In this document: one piece after another, positions 54,962 through 63,600 of the stretch | Layout: each line of letters starts with the position of its first letter | Position numbering within the stretch: the first letter of the stretch is position 1 | Source: Xanthocytophaga agilis | Lineage (GTDB): Bacteria; Bacteroidota; Bacteroidia; Cytophagales; 172606-1 | Length of the DNA stretch: 64,000 nt | Assembly: GCF_030068605.1 (NCBI RefSeq) | Contig: NZ_JASJOU010000011.1 | Location: 287,451-351,450, forward strand | Direction: 5' to 3' | Position numbers and translations under genes: made by a program | Notes under the pieces: model-generated | The model's database searches: none | What the model was told of the DNA's origin: nothing | The model's input: only the letters and a program-made list of their open reading frames with translations

Positions 54962-55011
54962 TGAAAATACCGTATTTTTCCCGTATATACGGGAAAAATA
55001 CGGTATTTTCA
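54962..55011. repeat. Perfect 50-bp palindrome without spacer
   Basis: Every base from 54962 to 54986 pairs with its partner from 55011 to 54987: 25 bp per arm and zero loop. Within each arm CCGTAT-like blocks recur (ACCGTATTTTT then CCCGTATA). It is centred 181 nt upstream of the small-peptide start and about 170 nt from the uvrA start. Because both flanking genes read away from it, it is not a terminator of either. It may be an operator, a cruciform-forming site or the scar of a mobile element. Confidence 0.9.
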
Positions 55012-55167
55012 CACCTATTCAAATAAAAAATACTGAAAACCAGACACTTATAATATCTTAAATCTATCTACTTCGTCAGAGATGGCTCTGTCCTATTGCA
55101 TCAGTCATATTTCTTTCTAATTTCACACCGAGCCTATCTATAATTACTAATCCCATTTATTCGCTCT

Positions 55168-55389
55168 ATGCAAAATTACGAATTCAGTGTCAGAGACATG
55201 AAGGATCTGATTGCAGATGCATCCGATGATGATTTTGTGGTGATATCTGTTCAGTTTATGAGAGATCCCAATCTTCCAAGAAAAGAATTTTTGGCAAAAG
55301 TCATAGCGACAGTTTCATCTTCATCTAGTCTTGCAAAAGATGGAGGTGGTGGAATCCTTGGCTGTCCAACCCCTCCGGGCTGTGGTTAG
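55168..55389 (+). CDS. Small peptide, putative leader-core precursor with Gly4 and CPTPPGCG end
   Basis: 73 residues. Residues 1-57 look like an acidic, partly amphipathic leader (FSVRDMKDLIADASDDDFVV) followed by SSSSSLAKD. Then a Gly4 run (59-62) and the C-terminus ILGCPTPPGCG with C66 and C72. There is no Sec signal. This layout (acidic leader, Gly-Gly boundary, short Cys-containing tail) is like ribosomally made peptides exported or trimmed at a double-glycine site. No peptidase-transporter or modifying enzyme is in the window. The coding frame is supported by position before a two-component locus, not by a known family. A hairpin follows. Confidence 0.65.
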   Translation: MQNYEFSVRDMKDLIADASDDDFVVISVQFMRDPNLPRKEFLAKVIATVSSSSSLAKDGGGGILGCPTPPGCG

Positions 55390-55406
55390 TCATTGACTGA
55401 TGTCTT

Positions 55407-55439
55407 TTCATCCAGTCAACATCCTATTGGCTGGATGAA
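55407..55439 (+). terminator. Hairpin after the peptide gene, possible attenuating terminator
   Basis: A 9-bp perfect stem (55407-55415 with 55431-55439) extended inward by four more pairs including one wobble, 7-nt loop. TTTTT follows 6 nt later. It could let the peptide be expressed more strongly than the downstream sensor genes. Confidence 0.5.
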
Positions 55440-55476
55440 TGGTAGTTTTTAGTTGCTATGGAATATTGTTAATTCA

Positions 55477-56121
55477 ATGTCATTTAAAGTAATCTTTTAT
55501 CTAGACGTTATTTCTCCTTTTATACTTCTTTTCTTTGCATCACTCCGAAAAGTAGTATTCAGGAATGACTATGTGCTCTACTATATCCTGTTGCAGATTC
55601 TTCTGAATCTGGTAGCTAGTGCGGTAATAGACCTTTTTCACTATGAAAACAATTTATATGTGTACCATCTCAATTGTTTAACCTCATTTATAATTCTTTC
55701 TCTGTACTTCCATCAAATATTCAGGCATCAGAATTATAAGAAAGTAACGTTGATCCTATTAGGACTCTTCTTTGTTTTCTTTATAATCAATGTGTCATTA
55801 TGGGAAAGCCTTGACGTCTTCAACAGTAACTCATTTTCTGTTGCAAGTTTTATTCTCACTATTTACAGTTTAATGTATTATCTTGAGAATCTAACATCTC
55901 CCCCTACTGAAAATATTCTCAAATCAAAAACATTCTGGTATACAACTGGTCTCTTTACCTATTATACTTGTAACTTCTTTATATTTATTACTTACCGGAA
56001 GCTTACCCAGGATAATATTACAGATACTGGTTTTTTGTGGCGCATACATAATATCGTATTTTTGATTATGTGTGTTTACGTTTTTATAGGGATATTATGC
56101 ACACCCTCTCTGAAGAAATAA
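55477..56121 (+). CDS. Seven-helix membrane protein preceding the histidine kinase
   Basis: 214 residues from ATG 55477; a TTG at 55453 would add eight. Seven hydrophobic segments (about 5-22, 32-50, 58-78, 86-104, 114-134, 152-172, 186-206) with short polar loops and no enzyme motif. It overlaps the kinase gene by 25 nt, which indicates coupled translation. I infer a membrane sensor or receptor that feeds the kinase, which lacks its own extracellular domain. Unknown family to me. Confidence 0.75.
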   Translation: MSFKVIFYLDVISPFILLFFASLRKVVFRNDYVLYYILLQILLNLVASAVIDLFHYENNLYVYHLNCLTSFIILSLYFHQIFRHQNYKKVTLILLGLFFVFFIINVSLWESLDVFNSNSFSVASFILTIYSLMYYLENLTSPPTENILKSKTFWYTTGLFTYYTCNFFIFITYRKLTQDNITDTGFLWRIHNIVFLIMCVYVFIGILCTPSLKK

Positions 56122-56900
56122 AAATAGTCCTAGCGATTACAGTCCTATTATTCGCCATCACTTTTTTTGTCATTGTATTTGTGCTAATCAGCCAGCACCA
56201 GCACAACAAATACCTACATGAAAAAGAAGAGTTGAAGAATATCTATCAACAGGAGTTATTACGCACCAGACTTGAAATTCAGGAACAGACATTACACTAT
56301 ATTTCTCAGGAAATTCATGATAATATTGGTCAGATTCTGTCACTGGTCAAACTTAATCTCAATACGGTTGGCCCAGTAAAGGATGAAAAGCTTCAATCCA
56401 AGCTCATCAATACAAAAGACCTTGTTGGAAAAGCATTACAGGACTTACGGGATCTATCTAAAACATTAAACACAGATATTATCATTCAGAGCAACTTTTC
56501 AGAAGCCATCGAATTCGAACTGGAATCTATTCAAAAAACGGGAGCCTGTACAACCTATATGGAAGTAAAGGGAGTAGAACGTAAATTGGACGCGCAAAAG
56601 CAAATTATTATATTTCGAATTGCTCAGGAAGTCCTGAACAATATTATAAAACATGCCAAAGCGCAGGAGATACAAGCATTTATTGATTATAGGTTAGATT
56701 CTTTTGAATTAATCATCAAAGATGATGGAACTGGCTTTGACATGGAAGAATTAAAAGGAGCTGATCTATATGAAAAAGGCTCGGGTATCAATAATATTTA
56801 TACCCGAGCGAAAATGATACAGGCCGAAGTAACTATTAACAGTATTATTCAGGAAGGTACTACATTCAGACTTTTTATTCCAACGACCTCAACGATTTGA
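56097..56900 (+). CDS. NarL/DesK-type sensor histidine kinase
   Basis: 267 residues from ATG 56097, inside the end of the previous gene; an ATG at 56070 is also in frame. One transmembrane helix (about 9-30), a short coiled-coil, then the HisKA_3 box YISQEIHDNIGQILSLVKLN with the phosphorylated histidine in EIHDN. The ATPase domain has EVLNNIIKHAKA (N box), DDGTGFD (G1) and GSGINNIYTRA (G2). There is no periplasmic sensor domain, so input probably comes from the adjacent seven-helix protein. The cognate regulator gene follows after 10 nt. Confidence 0.93.
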   Translation: MHTLSEEIKIVLAITVLLFAITFFVIVFVLISQHQHNKYLHEKEELKNIYQQELLRTRLEIQEQTLHYISQEIHDNIGQILSLVKLNLNTVGPVKDEKLQSKLINTKDLVGKALQDLRDLSKTLNTDIIIQSNFSEAIEFELESIQKTGACTTYMEVKGVERKLDAQKQIIIFRIAQEVLNNIIKHAKAQEIQAFIDYRLDSFELIIKDDGTGFDMEELKGADLYEKGSGINNIYTRAKMIQAEVTINSIIQEGTTFRLFIPTTSTI

Positions 56901-56910
56901 ATATCTGATC

Positions 56911-57579
56911 ATGCAACAACCTATAGGACAAATCCAGGTAGCACTGGTAGATGACCATAAATTATTTCGCCGGGGTTTGGTTGAATTAATCAATGGATTT
57001 ACAGATTATAAGGTAGTATTGGAAGCTACCAATGGGAAGGAATTTATTCAGAAATTATCATCAGAGCCTCTTCCTGACTTAGTCTTGCTGGATGTCAACA
57101 TGCCCGAAATGGATGGATATGAAACAGCAACCTGGCTACGAAAGAATCATCCTTCTATTAAGATACTGGTACTTTCCATGTATGATTCCGAAACGGCTAT
57201 CATAAAAATGTTGCGTATTGGTGTAAGTGGCTATATTCTGAAAGATGCAGAAACTCATGAGTTAAAACATGCATTGGATGATCTGATTCAGAAAGGATTT
57301 TATTATTCAGATCTTGTCAGTGGTACACTGGCAAAGAGCATAGCCAAACCTATGGTAGAAACTCATGTGCAACACATTCACGGATTAAATGACCGGGAAA
57401 TAGAATTTTTGAAGATGGTATGCACAGAGCTTACCTATAAAGAAATTGCAGATCAGATGTGTCTGAGCGTACGAACCATAGACGGATATAGGGAACATCT
57501 GTTTGAAAAATTAAATGTTCGAAGCCGTGTTGGACTTGTACTCTTCGCTATCCGAAGCAAAATTATAAGTGTATCGTAA
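56911..57579 (+). CDS. NarL/LuxR-family response regulator
   Basis: 222 residues. The receiver domain has the acidic pair VDDHKLFRRG (14-23), phospho-acceptor Asp in LVLLDVNMPEMDGYE, and the Thr/Lys switch region VLSMYDSE and GYILKDA. The LuxR DNA-binding domain is LNDREIEFLKMVCTELTYKE followed by IADQMCLSVRTIDGYREHLF. Paired with the histidine kinase. Likely targets are the peptide promoter or genes elsewhere; a site for it may be the palindrome upstream, but that is unproven. Confidence 0.95.
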   Translation: MQQPIGQIQVALVDDHKLFRRGLVELINGFTDYKVVLEATNGKEFIQKLSSEPLPDLVLLDVNMPEMDGYETATWLRKNHPSIKILVLSMYDSETAIIKMLRIGVSGYILKDAETHELKHALDDLIQKGFYYSDLVSGTLAKSIAKPMVETHVQHIHGLNDREIEFLKMVCTELTYKEIADQMCLSVRTIDGYREHLFEKLNVRSRVGLVLFAIRSKIISVS

Positions 57580-57614
57580 ATCTTAGTTAGTACAAGGAAC
57601 TACTGACTAAGATT
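57579..57614. terminator. Bidirectional terminator between the regulator and sprA
   Basis: A 14-bp stem with one T-G pair (57579-57592 with 57601-57614) and 8-nt loop, overlapping the stop codons of both converging genes. Confidence 0.75.
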
Positions 57615-60600
57615 ATACTGCATACGGAAGCCAAACCGTGTATCAGACCGAGGATAGGAAGTACTCACAACTGGTCTGTTCACATTGCGTTCAAAGTATA
57701 CAGTTATATTCACACGTTGGTTAATTGCATACTGAATCGTTGGTTTGACTGATACCTGAAAGTTTCCAGCTACAGGTGTATTGACTCCCTGGAACCTGCG
57801 CTGAATCGTTTTCGAATCCAGGAATCGCACATCACATCGGAACTGCACATCGTTTTTCAGTACCCGTTGTTCTCCCTGCACCCGGAAAGGCAGTTTCAGA
57901 TTGTTTTTGGTATATCCTATACTCACTGTCACATCCTGATTGGTAATCTCACTTACCTGACGACTAGATGTTATCAATGAAACTGTTCGCTCCCGGTTAT
58001 AGGTAATGCCGGCTTTTATTTTACTGGTGGTCTGTACATCTATTCCAATCAGTGGCGAAAAACGTTCAGTAATAGTTACACGATCTGTAATATATACAGG
58101 AATATATGCACTATCATTCTCTACATCAACAATAGAACCTAATACATCCAACGACCCATTCAAACTCACCAATCCAGAAGAGGCATATTCCTGTGAAGTC
58201 CGGTAACTTCCTACACTATAGGTTGAAGAATAGGAATGTCTGATACTAAAAGAAGAAAATATTTCTTTAAATACTACCAATTTAGATAAACCTGCATAGG
58301 TAATATTCCAGTTAGGTAATGGAATCTTTGGGAATGCAGTTAACTTGGTTCTGTTCAAAGACTTTCCTGTATAGGCAGCAATAAATGCAGGAATAGCTAC
58401 ATCCTGTGAGGTGGTATCATATCTACCTTCACCTGTATTGAGCGAATTCAAGCGCCCTTTTAAAGCTATTGCATTAGACTCAAACAGATTAAAGACCTCT
58501 CTTCCATTTTTAAAGGCAGTGCCAATACTTACAAAAGAGATAGAATAGGAGCCTGAATTTACTGCATTCTGGCTGTTATATACAGCTGTTGTATTGGCAT
58601 CGCTGGTATTTCTGAACAATTCAGTATAGTCAGAATTACGTGTGCGCTTTATGGAAACCCTTATTTTAAAATCCTTAAATGGTTCCAGATCTGATTGAGC
58701 TGAAATGTTTTCTATCCATGTTTGCTCAAATACGGTATTGAGCTGTGCACTTTGTGTAAGCCATCCATTTTTAGCAGCTTTCTGCCGGATTCCTGCGTCC
58801 TGGCTACCCAATAGGGTAAATCCTAGTCCGGGTGCCAGTAAAGAACTATCTAATCCCAAAAAACGAGTATGTGGCAGAAAACCAGGTAGCACAGTGGATT
58901 CATCCACTGTATAGGTAAACGTGATACTTCGGGCGGTCATTAACATCCGAATCAGATTCTTAAAAAGCTGGAATTGATACGTAGTCTTTACTGTATCTTT
59001 TCGAGCTACTACAGGTGCGCCAGCTTGTCCAGATGTTGAGCGAGCTGTAGGTCTGGCAGCAGCAGGGCGACGAGCTGGTTCATTTATTTTCTTCAGAAAA
59101 GGCAATTTGTTATAGAGTTTTAACAAATCAATACGACCATTCACTGCCCGCTGACGTGTATTTCCAATGGTATTACCCAGAAAAACACCTAGTGTATCTG
59201 CATACCCCAAAGAGGAAGCCGTGTACTGAAAAGTAGTACTATACTTGGCATCTGCACTCACCCAGTTCGTAATAGGAAACTTATCCAAAGGTAGTCGATA
59301 GGCGGCACTAGCCTGCTGTTGAAAGCTTTTCATCCGTCCAAAAGTTTTTAGAGATGACCATACGGAATCTTTCCTGGTAAAACCGGGTCTGATCTCAGTA
59401 GTATTGATCTCTCCCTCAGGCTCATCAATGATAGCATTGGCCGTTGCATTATACCCCAACAATAAATTACGGGTCAGATTCCATTGGAAACCATAGGTTC
59501 TGTTAAACAGGAAGGATTTCTGATAGATGGGGGCAATTCCTAACGTTGTTAATCCTGTACCAATGGTAGACAGATCTGCATTTCTATACTGCGTTTTAGT
59601 AAAAGAACGAACAAGATCTCCCCTGATCATAATATTAGAAGGTAAAAGATTAAAGTTAAAGTCCTTTAACCATTTCCAAGAAGGTTTATCAAGCGATTTT
59701 ATTTTCTTAAAAGGTTCAATAAAAGTGGATGTAGTAGCAAATGTATATCCCAAGCCACCCCTTACTATTTTCTGATAATACAATACTGTAGTGATATTGG
59801 TTTGAGTTACATCATTATAGGAATAATTAAGCGCAAAGTTAGAGAGATCCCAGATATGACTCTTAGCCTGTGGATTGGCTTTTACTTTCTGTACATTGGT
59901 AAAGTTAATATTTCGTCGGGTAGTATTATCCTCTACCATCTTTCGAAATTCTTTTGCTGCATCTTCAGAGGTGCCAAACCTCGACTCTATTGATTCATCC
60001 AGCTTTACATCCGGATCTAATGGATTATATCGTGGAGTGACTCTGGTTCTTTCATAGCTCACATACATAGGAATCTTTATTCCCAGCCCTTTTGGAAAAA
60101 ACTTATCCAGATTAATATTGGCACCTACATTGTAATGAGTCGTATTATCACGAGCTCTGGCAGAAATGCGTTGATCTATGCCACCAAATCCAAACGTAGT
60201 AATGTCTCCCACAGCAGAAATGGTAGCCACATCAGCCAGCTTCATATTCATCCTTCCTGTAGCAGCAAAACCACCTTCTTGATTAAAGCCTTCAATCCGT
60301 AACTCATCCAGCCAGATACAAGCTTTCTTTGGCTCCCTATCTGTAGAGGAATAATTTCGCATTCCAAGCATCATAACCTGTACTGCACTATAGTCTGGAT
60401 TACCAACTACTGTAATCCGATACACCCGTTTGATTTTCCCATCACTACTAACCACTGTATCACTTTCTGAATAAGGCAATAAGACGCTGGTACCTTGTCG
60501 GTTACGATTTGACTTTACATGGGCCAGTAATTCCAAAGGAATATCTATTTCATTCTCAGAAGGCCAGATATTGGCAAGTGTAGTATCATTGTCTTTAGAG

Positions 60601-63600
60601 AAGTTCAGCTTAACCTCGATTTCGTAATAGTTGTCAGTATAATCTGTACCCAAACGAACAAAAGCTCTCAGGGGATCTGTACTGGATTTAGTTGTAGCGT
60701 CCTCTGTTTCTGCATGAATATACATTTTCAGACGTTTGTAACTCAACAGATCCAGGCTGGTAGTTTTATATACAGCCCGTGCGTCTCTATCCTGTAGTTC
60801 TTCCACACACAATCGCATGGACTGTTCATTTAACTGACGGTTATTCAGTGTTGTTGCATCATAATCTCTGGGTAAGTTAGGTGGTAATTTATAGGGAAAG
60901 AGGTTTCCACTCCCTGCAGTACTATTTTCTTCGACATTTACAGTCGCCAATGTAAATGTTGCGTCATAAGGCTCAACAGGAAGTTGTAAGCCTTTGTCAA
61001 ATAAATCATCTGTATATACCCTCCACTGATTGGCAACCAATTGAAAGTTAGCCATACGAAATACGTGTGGCTGGGCAAAATTGGTCAGAAACATGCGCAT
61101 AAAACGGATCGATTTAAAGCCGTCTATGTTTCCTACTTTATCTGTATACTCCCGCACTGGAATTCTGAACTGATACCACTTGATTCCGGTAGAAGGCGAT
61201 TCCGTAATGGCAACAATATTATTTTGCCCCACTTGCATCTGATCTGGTACTACATGCACTTTATACTGATAATAGCTTTCCCCATCACTAATAGTCTGAT
61301 CACTGTTAATATCTTCATTATCCGGAATAGTTGTAGCAGCTCTTGAATAGCTGGTAGTGGTAGCATCCGGAGAGTTCCCTTCATATCCATTAAATTTTTT
61401 ATGACGCACCAATACATTGCCTTCATTAGAGTAGACATCATCCAATGGGTGAGCATAATCATCAGCAGAAGGGTCTGCTTCTACAATAGACTTAGCGGTA
61501 CCACTAGTTACCGAGTTCAAAAATCGGCTGGCAAAGTAGGTATTTTCATCTGTCGAATTCAAACCGTCCAAGCCAATATCCTGTCGGTCTCGTACACCAG
61601 AGGTATTATCAAAGGCGTTGTTAATCCAATCACTGGCTGGCACTTTTCCCCACCAGGCCGTCTCTGTAACGGGATGATCTTCATCACTATCATTAATGGG
61701 CATTCCATTTTCAAAGAACTGTCGACTATCTTTCATTACATCTTCCGAGATATTGCCCAGATTAAAATAGATATCTCCTCCTTTTCTGTCTGATCCTTCA
61801 TAGTCTTTATATCCATCATTAATCTTTCCATTTTCACCTTCAATGAAAGGATCCATCATCCAGAACTCTATGTATTGAATATTTGCGTTGTCAAAATCTG
61901 TATCATAGGTTATGCCTCTGGAAATAGAAGCCCAGTTTTTTTTGGGATCTGTTTTGAGTCTTCCCTGATCATCCAGGTTCGGATTATAGTTATACATTCC
62001 ACGTTCCTGTGGATAATAAGCCAGATCCATAGTCGAAAGATTAGTAATTACAGACAACTGGCTTTGTTCAGGAAACACCTCTGTAGGCACAACTACACGT
62101 ACATAATGATTGGATATGCTACTTTCGGTTACCCCAGTGGGTAAATCATCCCGATAAAATGTATTATCAATTGTATACCATGCTAGCTTAGCCCGATGAT
62201 AGGTATAGAATAATGAATCAGTGGAAGACTCAGAAAATAACTGAGGAGTAGATCCAAGCCGCCATTTCTGTTGAGGCAAACGAGTCATATCGAAGGCCGT
62301 TTCAGAGGATTCAAAATCATCAATGTAAGCTTGATTACTTACCTTGGGAGCAACGCCTGGAAATAATTTGGCAAACTCCCCATTGAAGGTGATAGTCGAC
62401 ATTTCCTTGGTTGATACAAAAGGCAATTTGTCTATCATACGAGTCAGGAATCGAGAGTCTTTTTTCAAATTTACATCCAATCCTAGCATCGTATTATTAA
62501 TAGGTTCATTGCCAATAGCAACCCGATGTAACAAAGGCCTTTCACGCAATCGCAGCAAAGTTGAACCAATCGAAAAATCCTTATCAAAGACATATTCAAA
62601 ACGAGCTCCCATTAAAGTCCGAGCCTGATTCTGAAATAAGTCCTGCTGCTCAGAAGAGATCTTGATTTCTTCGCCTGACTGTAGGATGGCTTCATTTAGT
62701 ATGGTTACATTGTCGTTTTCTACAATATAATCCTGGTTAAGAGTCAATTGCTTTCCTCCAGCTGTGACAACTACTGAACTCCCGTCTGCATTAACACCTC
62801 CCAATGATATCTGATTGGAGGATGTACTACTACTCTGGTATTGCCCTTTAATATAGAATTTATTCTTGGTTGCAGCCTGTTGCGCATCTGATTTTGTAGA
62901 AGTATATAATACATCAAAAGCATATTTGTTTACCAATGTTGCCTCGCTTACCGAATCGAGCCAGGCAGGGATAGTAGAAGTTCCCTGCTTATGTGGAGAT
63001 ATTAAATAATCAGAGCTAAAGGGTTCCAGCACAGGAAATATAACCCGACCGTATTGACTATTCATGGTTACGCCTTCAATCCAGTCAAAATTACCATCGG
63101 CCTGCGGATCGCTTTGTGAATTAAGGCGATCCAGATTAAATACTTGTAAGAGAGGGACATCTTTGGTATTAACTCCTTGCTGAAGGCTGGGGTTGTCAAT
63201 ACCTGTTAAATCATCTTTATAAATAATACGTAAATTAAAATTTGTTTGTGTTAATGAACCTGTTCCCAAAGAATATACGTTCTTCATCATCAGATTCCAC
63301 GTAGGTAAATTGAGTTTGATTGAAGCCGGACGTAACATCTTCATATAAATCACCTGCTTCGGCTCTCTGGTGGAGTAGTCCTCTGTTAATTCTCCAACCT
63401 GATACGACTTACCCAGGTAAGTATATTCAAACGCCACTGCTAATACTTCATCATTTCGAAGGGCTGTATTCAGTGATAGATATCCCAACTGGGTATTGTA
63501 TGTATATTCACTGGAGGAAAGTTTACGTGCACTACGCACCAATTCAAAGTCAGTTCCTTTCTTTAACTGAAATATACTACTCTGTAAAGCATTGCTTGCA

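Larger units (their letters stand above)
54818..55167. other. 350-nt divergent intergenic region holding two palindromes
   Basis: Between the starts of uvrA (minus) and the small-peptide gene (plus). It has no open frame. It contains the TTCGTAT palindrome near uvrA and a perfect 50-bp palindrome, both listed separately, and TTTCACACC twice (55007-55015 and 55121-55129). No convincing TAnnTTTG box was found for either gene. Confidence 0.7.
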
